Shown here piece after piece: positions 1 to 6,980 of a stretch of DNA of 28,861 nt. Where the stretch lies: contig CAJUHQ010000033.1 in NCBI GenBank assembly GCA_910586095.1, forward strand, positions 1 to 28,861, in the 5' to 3' direction. Source of the stretch: an uncultured Lachnospiraceae bacterium. GTDB taxonomy: Bacteria; Bacillota; Clostridia; Lachnospirales; Lachnospiraceae. The number at the start of each line of letters is the position of its first letter. The first letter of the stretch is position 1. The translations under genes and the position numbers were made by a program. The notes under the pieces are model-generated. The model saw nothing but the letters and a program-made list of their open reading frames with translations. It did no database searches and was not told the origin of the DNA.

Positions 1-165
1 TCATAAGTCTGGTTATTATAATCTTGATTTTGAGTATATCCCTCATTTTCATAAGCCTGGTTACTATAATCTTGATTTTGAGTATATCCCTCATTTTCAT
101 AAGCCTGGTTATTATAATCTTGATTTTGGACATATCCCTCATTTCCATAGGCTTGTCCATCATAA
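1..165 (-). repeat. 48-bp tandem repeat coding for 16-residue units
   Basis: The 16-base word tataatcttgattttg recurs at 17, 65 and 113, exactly 48 bases apart, and the copies are nearly identical. On the minus strand each unit encodes YNNQAYENEGYTQNQD or a close variant. Units become degenerate to the right (towards the N-terminus), while the array continues past the left edge. The low divergence of the last copies points to recent expansion or ongoing slippage. Confidence 0.9.
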
Positions 166-1223
166 GGAGAATTTTGGTTATAAGTTCCATTTTCATATAT
201 ATTATTATTATAGGTTTGATTTTGAGTATAGGTTTCATCATAAACTGGCTCATTATAGGAAGGATCTTGATTTCCATACATATTAGCCTGTGTATACGAT
301 TCTACAGGATAGTCGTTATTTTGGCTATACGCAGCTTCGTCATAGCCAGAGTTTTGAGTATACATTCCATCTGCATACAAATCTTGTGTATATCCATTTT
401 GCACATATTCTGGAGGATATGGATCTGACATAGAGCCATTACCTGCCGCGTTAGATTCATTTCCATATTCTTCTTGTTGTGTATACTGTGCATTGTCATA
501 TGATAGATCTGTCGTATTTTGTTGTGTATACTGTGCATTGTCATAATACACTTGTGTATCATATTCTACAGAATCGCTATTTTCCTCATTCTCATAGCCT
601 TCTTCTGTATTGTTTATCATCATATTGTATTTGGCCTGCTGTATCTCTGTCAATGGTGCATGAAGCATTTTTAACTCCATTGCTTTCATCACATAAGATC
701 CATCGCCAAACCACAAAATAATATCGTCACACTCTTCTACACATTTTGTTGAAAGACCAACTCTATGATACAGATATGCCAGTTCATACGCCCACTCTTC
801 CTGATAATCTCGCTTCTTAAATTCTTCGAGAATCTCAATGCGCTCTTCAAGACTAGCCTCTGAAATTTCCAATATACGATAACGCAAAATATAAACACCA
901 TTATCTTTGGGTGCCAACTTTGAGAATTGCTTATAATATTCAATCGCTGCGACTACATCATCTAATTCAATTGATATTTCACACAGGGAATACACAACCG
1001 AACGGTTTGTAGGATAACGCTCATAAGCCAACAAAAGCATTGCTCTACTGTCCTCATTTCTTCTGTTGACTCTATATAATGCCGCAATTTTTAATAACAT
1101 AGAGGCACTTTTGACTCTTCTCCAATCAATTGTGTCTGCAATTTTTGCGGCTTCTGCATATTTTTCTTTATTGATTAAATTTGATATTTCTTCCGAACGA
1201 ACTTTATATTCGTATTTATCCAA
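1..1223 (-). CDS. TPR-like protein with Tyr/Asn/Gln-rich repeat tail (3' end outside window)
   Basis: The reading frame is open from a TTG at 1221-1223 to the left edge (about 407 residues visible, no stop). TTG is the only usable start because an in-frame TAA lies two codons upstream, and a GGTGG Shine-Dalgarno-like stretch precedes it. Residues 1 to about 190 are helical and TPR-like, with alternating helices such as RAMLLLAYERYP and AAIEYYKQFSKLAPKD. From about residue 215 the protein becomes low-complexity and very rich in Tyr, Asn, Gln and Glu. A 15-residue unit beginning YDNAQYTQQ occurs twice, then degenerate YTQN motifs lead into near-perfect 16-residue repeats at the visible end. There is no signal peptide or membrane segment in the visible part. 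It diverges from the cheC gene across a 0.66-kb gap. The TPR part suggests protein-protein contact; the tail is of unknown role. The fold class is fairly sure, the function unknown. Confidence 0.75.
   Translation of the reverse strand, partial: MDKYEYKVRSEEISNLINKEKYAEAAKIADTIDWRRVKSASMLLKIAALYRVNRRNEDSRAMLLLAYERYPTNRSVVYSLCEISIELDDVVAAIEYYKQFSKLAPKDNGVYILRYRILEISEASLEERIEILEEFKKRDYQEEWAYELAYLYHRVGLSTKCVEECDDIILWFGDGSYVMKAMELKMLHAPLTEIQQAKYNMMINNTEEGYENEENSDSVEYDTQVYYDNAQYTQQNTTDLSYDNAQYTQQEEYGNESNAAGNGSMSDPYPPEYVQNGYTQDLYADGMYTQNSGYDEAAYSQNNDYPVESYTQANMYGNQDPSYNEPVYDETYTQNQTYNNNIYENGTYNQNSPYDGQAYGNEGYVQNQDYNNQAYENEGYTQNQDYSNQAYENEGYTQNQDYNNQTY
474..545 (-). repeat. 45-bp-spaced direct repeat in the TPR protein tail
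   Basis: The word ttgttgtgtatactgtgcat occurs at 474 and again 45 bases later at 519, in phase with the reading frame. It encodes two copies of YDNAQYTQQ. It is an older, divergent part of the same tyrosine/glutamine-rich repeat tail. Confidence 0.8.
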
Positions 1224-1347
1224 GTCTTACCACCACTTCTTTGCCACTATCAATAATACTTATTATTCCTAAACAAAAAATTTATTAGCGTTTCAAAAAG
1301 ACAAAATCTTGTTTATAAGAAACAATATTTATTTATATCATACCACT

Positions 1348-1464
1348 CATGCGGCCTGAAAAACGGCAGGCTTCGCATAATAATCGTCTATTACAAAAAT
1401 CTAAGATTTTCATAATATAGATGGCTATGTGGCCTGGCAAACAATAGATTTCATATCATTATCG
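1348..1464 (+). repeat. Two copies of a short dispersed element
   Basis: Copy A (1348-1386) begins catgcggcctgaaaaacggc and copy B (1426-1464) begins tatgtggcctggcaaacaat; they are 78 bases apart, and similarity continues past each copy (tcgt followed by A/T-rich text). Related copies are at 22543-22581 on the plus strand and at 15703-15741 and 15780-15812 on the minus strand. The shared pattern is roughly ATGCGGCCTG, two variable bases, AAAC, then a CAG-containing part and an AT-rich end. Function is unknown. Confidence 0.5.
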
Positions 1465-1665
1465 TTTACTTAAATCAAGGAACGCACGTGTTTTACCTTC
1501 TTTATAAAATGAATATTCTAAAACAATAAATTTTTTACCTTATAGTTGTTGTATTTTTTGTATACTTTCCACAAACAGTTTAGCATACGGATTTGCCTGT
1601 GTCAACGTCAAATCAAGTTTTGAAATACAGGCTTAAACTGCAATTAATACGGTCAAAACAGATAC

Positions 1666-1694
1666 TTGACCTCTCATATAATTCTTAAGATAAT
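1666..1694 (+). promoter_or_regulatory. Candidate sigma-A promoter for cheC-cheY
   Basis: TTGACC at 1666-1671 and GATAAT at 1689-1694 are separated by 17 bases; each matches the vegetative consensus in five of six positions. It would give a leader of about 180 nt before the cheC start. No flagellar sigma-28 type sequence was noticed. This is based on motif only. Confidence 0.45.
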
Positions 1695-1882
1695 GCAAAA
1701 CAAATCAACAACCGATTCATAATATTATTGGTAAAAACGTATAATTTGATGCATTATAAATGAGCATAAATAAATAATATCCAATTTTTTATAAAATTTT
1801 TACTCTTTTATAGACAAAATCAAAAAAGTTTTGTAAAATAAAAGTAGTCGTCGTATCATAACATTTGCAAAGGAGTCTGTCT

Positions 1883-2476
1883 ATGGATTTTTTTTCAAAA
1901 GAAGAGGCGGATGTAATCGGTGAGATTTCTAATATTTCCATAGGCTCTTCAGCAACAACCATGAGCCAGATGTTAGGACAGCCTATTAAAATTACGACGC
2001 CCGATGTCTCACTTGTTCATAAAAATGAGATTTTAGGAGATTATGAAAACTCTTGTATCCTTGTAAGAGTTCGATATATCCAAGGGCTATTTGGTAGTAA
2101 TATGTTGGTTCTTAAAGATGATGATGCCAAAATCATTACAGATCTTATGATGGGAAATGATGGAACTGGACAATATGCTAAGGGCGAAATTTCTCCCCTA
2201 TACATTAGCGCTGTATCAGAGGCAATGAATCAGATGACAGCTAGCTCTGCTACGGCCATGAGTAAAATGTTTCAAAAAAAAATCAATATTGCACCACCAT
2301 CTGTACAGCAAATCATTGTAGAAAATTTTGAGTTGCCGGAAGATGTCCAAGATGATCTATTTGTCAAAATTAATTTTAGAATGAGAATCGGAAAGCTGAT
2401 TGATAGTACAATTATGCAATTGTATCCAGTTGATCTTGCAAATTCCATTTACAAGTTATTCCAGAAAAGGATTTAA
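1883..2476 (+). CDS. CheC/FliY-type CheY-P phosphatase domain protein
   Basis: This 197-residue protein belongs to the CheC/CheX/FliY family, which dephosphorylates CheY-P in chemotaxis. Both family active-site signatures are present: D10-x3-E14-x2-N17 near the N-terminus and S109-x3-E113-x2-N116 in the middle, each followed by a small-residue helix (SSATTMSQML and SSATAMSKMF). Two intact sites resemble CheC and FliY rather than one-site proteins. FliY also carries a C-terminal FliN/SpoA domain, but this protein ends at residue 197, so it is a stand-alone phosphatase. The ATG at 1883 is preceded by AAAGGAG seven bases upstream; an in-frame TTG at 1865 lies upstream of that site and is unlikely. 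The gene precedes cheY on the same strand, as expected for a phosphatase and its substrate. No other chemotaxis or flagellar gene is in the window. Confidence 0.85.
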   Translation: MDFFSKEEADVIGEISNISIGSSATTMSQMLGQPIKITTPDVSLVHKNEILGDYENSCILVRVRYIQGLFGSNMLVLKDDDAKIITDLMMGNDGTGQYAKGEISPLYISAVSEAMNQMTASSATAMSKMFQKKINIAPPSVQQIIVENFELPEDVQDDLFVKINFRMRIGKLIDSTIMQLYPVDLANSIYKLFQKRI

Positions 2477-2528
2477 GGTTGAAAATTAAAATTTTCAACC
2501 ATAAATTTGTGTTTTCAAACACAAATTT
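2477..2528 (+). promoter_or_regulatory. Two perfect tandem hairpins between cheC and cheY
   Basis: GGTTGAAAAT (2477-2486) pairs perfectly with ATTTTCAACC (2491-2500) across TAAA. Three bases on, AAATTTGTGT (2503-2512) pairs perfectly with ACACAAATTT (2519-2528) across TTTCAA. The first stem starts directly after the cheC stop codon. Neither is followed by a clear T-run, so they look more like transcript-stability or processing structures, or attenuating hairpins, than a classic terminator. Confidence 0.7.
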
Positions 2529-2557
2529 GCGCATTGAGAAAGGAGTATGATTATAAA

Positions 2558-2920
2558 ATGGCAAAGAATATTTTAATTGTAGACGACGCAGCTTTCATGA
2601 GGATGATGATTAAAGACATATTGACAAAAAATGGCTACAATATTGCTGCTGAAGCAGAAAACGGAAAAGTAGCTGTGGACAAATACAACGAGGTAAAACC
2701 TGATCTTGTACTCATGGATATTACTATGCCAGAAATGGATGGTATACAGGCTTTGAAAGGAATTAAAAGCATTGATCCCAATGCTTGTGTGATTATGTGC
2801 TCAGCTATGGGCCAACAGGCTATGGTTATCGAAGCAATTCAGTCAGGTGCTAAGGACTTTATCGTCAAACCATTCCAGGCAGAACGAGTTCTCGAAGCTG
2901 TCAGAAAAGTAGTTGGATAA
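2558..2920 (+). CDS. cheY: Chemotaxis response regulator CheY
   Basis: This 120-residue single-domain receiver has no output domain. The acidic pocket is D9-D10 (LIVDD), the phosphoacceptor is D54 (LVLMDITMP), the switch Ser is S82 (CSAMG) and the conserved Lys is K104 (FIVKPF), with F106 at the usual aromatic switch position. The set matches CheY that binds the flagellar switch or an unrelated effector. The ATG at 2558 is preceded by AAAGGAG with a rather long 12-base gap; the frame extends further upstream but into the hairpin region, so that part is not considered coding. It probably forms a unit with the upstream CheC/FliY-type phosphatase gene. The family assignment is certain; the CheY role in motility is an inference from single-domain architecture and the phosphatase neighbour. 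Confidence 0.9.
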   Translation: MAKNILIVDDAAFMRMMIKDILTKNGYNIAAEAENGKVAVDKYNEVKPDLVLMDITMPEMDGIQALKGIKSIDPNACVIMCSAMGQQAMVIEAIQSGAKDFIVKPFQAERVLEAVRKVVG

Positions 2921-2966
2921 TAAAAATTATAAAAGTCTTTCTAAACTATAAAAATAAACCCTGTAT

Positions 2967-2999
2967 AAAAATCGAGCAGCTTACATCTGCTCGATTTTT
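2967..2999. terminator. Bidirectional rho-independent terminator between cheY and cls
   Basis: AAAATCGAGCAG pairs with CTGCTCGATTTTT across a seven-base loop. The stem is GC-rich at the top and flanked by A-runs and T-runs on both sides, so it can serve cheY on the plus strand and the converging cardiolipin synthase gene on the minus strand. Confidence 0.9.
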
Positions 3000-3065
3000 A
3001 TATACAAGTCTGCAAAAACAAATCAATCCCAAAATAAAAATATGAATCTAACAATAAAATTTTCT

Positions 3066-4595
3066 CTATAACAAAGGAGACAAAACTTTTAGTATAGATT
3101 GTATAATCTTATGTCTTAAAGGGCGTTTTTCCCAGGTTCCAATATCAATCTGTATACATCGATCAAGTGTCTTGATAAAATCTTCTTTCATATCTTTTAC
3201 TGCATCTATCTCACTAATAAATACTCCACATTCATAGTGAATATAGAAACTTCTGTAATCAGTGTTAATCGTGCCACAAATAGCACATTCATCATCTGCT
3301 ATTATATTTTTTGCATGAATAAATCCTGGTTCATATTCATATATACTCACTCCTGCTTCCATCAGTCTCCCATAATTAGATACATTTACCATATAAACAT
3401 ACCATTTATCATATACTTTTGGAACAATAATACGTACATCTACACCACTTTCAGCGGCACTTGTAAGATCTTCGATCATTTTTTGATCTAATACAAGATA
3501 GGGGGTTGTAATATAGATATAATCTCTTGCCTTATTAATCATTCTTGTGTAAGCCCCCTCTGTAGGGTTATGCGGATTTCTATGTGGTCCTCCCATAAAT
3601 GGTTGTACATATCCTTGCTCGTTGACTTTGATTTCAGGCTTATAATCTTCATCTTTAATACTAGACTCTTTGTTGGAAATACGCCACATATCAAGAAAAA
3701 AACAAGTAAAGCTATATACTCCTTCACCATAAAGTCTTAATCCAGAGTCTTTCCAATATCCAAATCTAACAATATAATTTGCATATTCATCTGCTAGATT
3801 AAAACCTCCTGTATATCCTATATTTCCATCAATCACTGTAATTTTTTGATGATTTCTATAGTTAAATGAAAGTCTTGCCACATCGCGGTGAATCGGATTA
3901 AAGATACACATATCAAGACCACGATCTTTGATATCTTTTCTAAATGCATGTGTATTAATTTTGAGCGTACCAAAGTCATCAAACAAAAGTCTAACTTTTA
4001 CTCCTTCTTTAGCCTTTTGCGTAAGTACTTCTAAAATATCCCTCCACACTTTTCCGTCAGAGACAATAAAATATTCCATAAATATAAATTTTTTAGCATG
4101 CTTAATATCCTCAATCATAGCAGAAATAACAGCCTCTCCCGTCTCATAATACACAACTTGCGTATTATTATAAATAGGAAATCCTTCCTTTCTGAGATAT
4201 CTGCTAATCTGAACTTTATTTGGATGTCGTATTTCTAAATCGCGTGCCACATTCATATCCTGTTTTAAACTTTTTATCATCTGTGCATCTGTCTCTCGAA
4301 AATGCTTAAAATATTTAGAATTTACACGCCTTCTTCCCCATTGAAAATAAAGAAATAATCCTGCAACTGGAATCACAAGAATAATAATAATCCAGCTCAT
4401 CTTATAGGATTCTGCATTGTTTACTAGTGCAAAAACTGTAATAACACTAATAAATTCTAATGCAAAATACACAATTATAGAATATCGCATCAGATAAACA
4501 GCAAGTAAAATCATAATGACAATCTGAAGCAGAAATGCTATTCCAACTGTGACACTTCGTATAATTCCATAATATTTACTTCTTAATATACTCAT
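3066..4595 (-). CDS. cls: Cardiolipin synthase (two-HKD phospholipase D family)
   Basis: This membrane enzyme makes cardiolipin by transferring a phosphatidyl group between two phosphatidylglycerol molecules. The 509-residue protein begins with hydrophobic segments at about residues 13-35, 39-58 and 66-85. Two HKD catalytic motifs follow: H249-x-K251-x4-D256 (NHQKITVIDGN, followed by GGFN) and H427-x-K429-x4-D434 (HAKNIIADD, followed by GTIN). Length and layout fit bacterial Cls with an N-terminal membrane anchor. The start ATG at 4593-4595 has GGAGG six bases upstream; an in-frame TTG 24 bases further up lies beyond that site and is not preferred. The gene converges with cheY at a shared terminator and has a long AT-rich region upstream. 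No disruption is visible. Confidence 0.93.
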   Translation of the reverse strand: MSILRSKYYGIIRSVTVGIAFLLQIVIMILLAVYLMRYSIIVYFALEFISVITVFALVNNAESYKMSWIIIILVIPVAGLFLYFQWGRRRVNSKYFKHFRETDAQMIKSLKQDMNVARDLEIRHPNKVQISRYLRKEGFPIYNNTQVVYYETGEAVISAMIEDIKHAKKFIFMEYFIVSDGKVWRDILEVLTQKAKEGVKVRLLFDDFGTLKINTHAFRKDIKDRGLDMCIFNPIHRDVARLSFNYRNHQKITVIDGNIGYTGGFNLADEYANYIVRFGYWKDSGLRLYGEGVYSFTCFFLDMWRISNKESSIKDEDYKPEIKVNEQGYVQPFMGGPHRNPHNPTEGAYTRMINKARDYIYITTPYLVLDQKMIEDLTSAAESGVDVRIIVPKVYDKWYVYMVNVSNYGRLMEAGVSIYEYEPGFIHAKNIIADDECAICGTINTDYRSFYIHYECGVFISEIDAVKDMKEDFIKTLDRCIQIDIGTWEKRPLRHKIIQSILKVLSPLL

Positions 4596-5509
4596 AGCAA
4601 TCCTCCATACAATTGCCAATTATAACTTTTAAAAAGTATAAAATGGCCCTCCATTTGGACGCAATTACAAATTGCAGGTTGGAAAAATCTTTGATCTTTC
4701 AATCTAATGTCTAACTCATATTTAACAAACTTTCCTTATTTATTTTTTTACTAGAACTACTTCTTATACTGTAATATCATCAAAGCAGTACTTTTACAAA
4801 AATATTTTGCAAAATTTATTAGATACTAGCATCTATTCCATTTTATCATTATTTTATTAATTTACAAGAAAATGTATGTAAAATATCACTTGATAAAGAA
4901 TTATTTTTTCTATATTATGCATTTTTTCTCAAAAATATTTATTCTTGTTTATCCTTCATACAATAGACAAATTCCCACACATGATATACGCTGTTTTATA
5001 CTTTTTAAATCAAGTTTACATTAAATTTTTTATAAATATGTGATTATCTACAAGAACCCATAGTCAATTGTTTAAAGATATGCTACACTAATAAAAAGAA
5101 CTGCTATTTTTGGATTATCTATCCCTAAAAACAACTATTTGATCTTATTGATTCCCATGTAGGATCAATATGAATACTGTTTACAAATCAAATTTGTTTT
5201 TAAGACGATGTGCATGTATGATTTGCTATATAAAAATTAATCAAAAATAGAGATATTAGATACTTTTTTTTGAATTGTATTGTTTGATTAAAAAAGCATT
5301 TTGATAAATGGGCAAACTTTACTATCACTGCTTTTTGGAATAAATGATAAATGAAATAAATGACTATTTTACTTTTGACAATAGTATTGACTGGGAAAGA
5401 CTAGACTATAATACATTTACCAAAATATTGTATAAATGTTACAAGAACGCAAATTTTGTTGTTGTATAAAATGTTAGACTTTATATACTAAAAATATAAG
5501 AGATTTTTT
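4596..5509. other. AT-rich intergenic region, no gene recognised
   Basis: About 0.9 kb without a convincing coding frame separates the divergent cls and the conserved gene at 5510. Next to cls lie small inverted repeats: AAATGG/CCATTT (4641-4656) and GCAATT/AATTGC (4661-4675), preceded by AACTTTT/AAAAGT (about 4625-4637); they would be in the cls leader. TATAAT at 5407-5412 is a possible -10 for the downstream gene, but TTGACA (5375) and TTGACT (5387) are at poor distances. Otherwise I see only AT-rich, stop-dense sequence. Confidence 0.6.
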
Positions 5510-6259
5510 ATGGACAAGACAATAGATCCGCAGCTTTTTACAAAAGCATGTGAAACAATGATTGGTGTGCTTCAAGGTCAAAATGGCATTGGCACTCTAC
5601 AAGAAAAAACTATACATAGTGTATTGAAATACTATTATGCTCCTGATCCTATTTACCATGAGATTAAAATCGGGCAATATGTAGCCGACATTTGTGTGGA
5701 CGGAGAAATATTTGAGGTACAGACAAGAAATTTTCATACTATGCGAAAAAAACTTACCTATTTTTTGCAAGATCATGATGTCACTATCATTTATCCTGTA
5801 GCTCACACAAAATGGCTCTCGTGGCTTAATATCGAAACAGGAGAGATTTCACCCAAACGAAAATCACCAAAAACTGGTACATTTTATCAGATCATTCCTG
5901 AATTGTATCGCATCAAGACATTTATAAGCAATCCAAAATTGCATTTTATTATCAGTTTACTAGATGTAGAAGAAACCCGATATTTAAATGGATGGAGCCG
6001 TGACAAAAAAAGAGGTTCTACACGCATGGATGGTATTCCCGTTGGATTATTCGATGAAATGCGTATTGATACATTATCGGATTATACAAAATTCCTACCT
6101 ACCTCATTACCTTTACAGTTTACTTCTAAAGATTTAGTAAAATCTGCTAAGATTTCTCAAAGAAGTGCCACTCTTCTTCTAAATGTATTACTTGAGACAA
6201 AGGTGATTACAAGAATTGGAAAAAAAGGCAATAATTATCTCTATGAAAAAGAAAAATAA
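5510..6259 (+). CDS. Conserved protein with PD-(D/E)XK-like N-terminal half and winged-helix-like C-terminus
   Basis: The 249-residue soluble protein is of unknown function but looks like a conserved Lachnospiraceae family I have seen annotated as hypothetical. Residues 30-75 show the spacing of a restriction-endonuclease-like fold: E32 in a helix, then YVAD60 on a strand, then IFE69-V-Q71. This is the D-Xn-E-x-Q variant of PD-(D/E)XK. A conserved stretch KRKSPKTGTFY (about 115-125) and GWSRDKKRGSTRMDGIPV (about 161-178) follow. The last 55 residues (FTSKDLVKSAKISQRSATLLLNVLLE) resemble a helix-turn-helix of winged type, ending in a beta hairpin. The Shine-Dalgarno is weak (AAGAGA). It is monocistronic, with a strong terminator just after it. 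Nuclease activity is inference; a DNA-binding or regulatory role is equally possible. Confidence 0.7.
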   Translation: MDKTIDPQLFTKACETMIGVLQGQNGIGTLQEKTIHSVLKYYYAPDPIYHEIKIGQYVADICVDGEIFEVQTRNFHTMRKKLTYFLQDHDVTIIYPVAHTKWLSWLNIETGEISPKRKSPKTGTFYQIIPELYRIKTFISNPKLHFIISLLDVEETRYLNGWSRDKKRGSTRMDGIPVGLFDEMRIDTLSDYTKFLPTSLPLQFTSKDLVKSAKISQRSATLLLNVLLETKVITRIGKKGNNYLYEKEK

Positions 6260-6266
6260 TTAAGAC

Positions 6267-6297
6267 AAAAAGAACGTGGACAAACCACGTTCTTTTT
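6267..6297. terminator. Bidirectional rho-independent terminator
   Basis: AAAAAGAACGTGG pairs perfectly with CCACGTTCTTTTT across ACAAA. A- and T-runs on both sides let it terminate the plus-strand conserved gene and the minus-strand gyrase operon end. A weaker inverted repeat, AATAAGAAA/TTTCTTATT (6313-6338), lies between it and the minus-strand stop codon. Confidence 0.92.
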
Positions 6298-6342
6298 ATC
6301 CATAGACACCTGAATAAGAAAAAACAATGTTTCTTATTTGAT

Positions 6343-6942
6343 TTAACTTTTGACTGCTGCCGATAAAATTTCTACACACGTAGCAATACTAATTGTACTG
6401 GTATCAAGACTAATCGGGAAAAAGTCTCTACTTCCCCACTTTAGACCTGTATGTGCTGCAAAAAAGTCAGATCTACGCTTATCTACACGTTTTAGTTCAT
6501 TTGCTGCTTTCTCTGGAGCAATATTCTCTTTTTTTAGTGCACGTTCCATTCTATATTCATCCTTTGCATAGATAAATACATTGAGACAATCCTTTTCGTC
6601 CTTGAGAATATGGCTTGCACAACGTCCTACAAACACACAATTTTGATCTTTTGCAACATCTAATATAATCTGTTTTTCTGCATTAAAGATCTGGTCAGAG
6701 AGTGGAATATTTTTCTTTTTGCTAAGTCCTCCTAATGCTGTCTGTGATAAGTTAAATAGTGGATTGTTCTGTGCAGTCTCTTCTAGATCAGATATATAAA
6801 TTGCTGGAAGCCCTAAGCGATTTGCAGTCTCAACCAATATATCATGATCGTATAGTTTGTATCCTAGTTTCTTTGCAAGAAGACTTGCAACCTCTTGCCC
6901 ACCACTACAAAACTGACGTTCAATTGCTACATAACGATACAT
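6343..6942 (-). CDS. Cytidylate kinase-like family protein
   Basis: The 199-residue protein matches the cytidylate-kinase-like family (PF13189 type), P-loop-kinase-related proteins common in Clostridia. The N-terminus (YVAIERQFCSGGQEVASLLAKKLGYKLYDHDIL) is the phosphate-binding loop region: the SGGQE pattern replaces the classical GxxGxGKS, followed by the YDHDIL segment typical of the family. VFVGRCASHIL (about 104-114) and the Arg/Lys-rich lid region (ANELKRVDKRRSDFF) follow. The substrate is not established for this family; true Cmk is usually elsewhere and longer. The start ATG has GGAGG seven bases upstream. It lies only 38 bases after the gyrA stop on the same strand, so it is probably the last gene of the dnaA-gyrA cluster. 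Confidence 0.82.
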   Translation of the reverse strand: MYRYVAIERQFCSGGQEVASLLAKKLGYKLYDHDILVETANRLGLPAIYISDLEETAQNNPLFNLSQTALGGLSKKKNIPLSDQIFNAEKQIILDVAKDQNCVFVGRCASHILKDEKDCLNVFIYAKDEYRMERALKKENIAPEKAANELKRVDKRRSDFFAAHTGLKWGSRDFFPISLDTSTISIATCVEILSAAVKS

Positions 6943-6980
6943 ACAACTACCTCCTTTTCACATTTATGACACCAACAAAT

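Larger units (their letters stand above)
1224..1882. other. Intergenic region between TPR gene and cheC
   Basis: This divergent gap of about 660 bases has no convincing open frame. It holds two diverged copies of a short dispersed element (1348-1386 and 1426-1464) and a sigma-A-like promoter pointing to cheC at 1666-1694. The remainder is AT-rich with poly-A/T runs, and I see no terminator or RNA gene in it. Confidence 0.6.

Noticed and set aside
1..165. Regular 48-bp repeats considered as a CRISPR-like array
   Set aside because: The repeats are contiguous, lack unique spacers and are in frame inside a coding sequence.
24..428. Ile/Leu-rich plus-strand open frame
   Set aside because: It is the antisense of the Tyr/Asn/Gln repeat region; its repetitive ISLIFISL pattern is only the complement of that repeat.
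5375..5412. TTGACA/TTGACT with TATAAT upstream of the gene at 5510
   Set aside because: Spacers are 26 and 14 bases, both outside the functional range, so I do not call a promoter.
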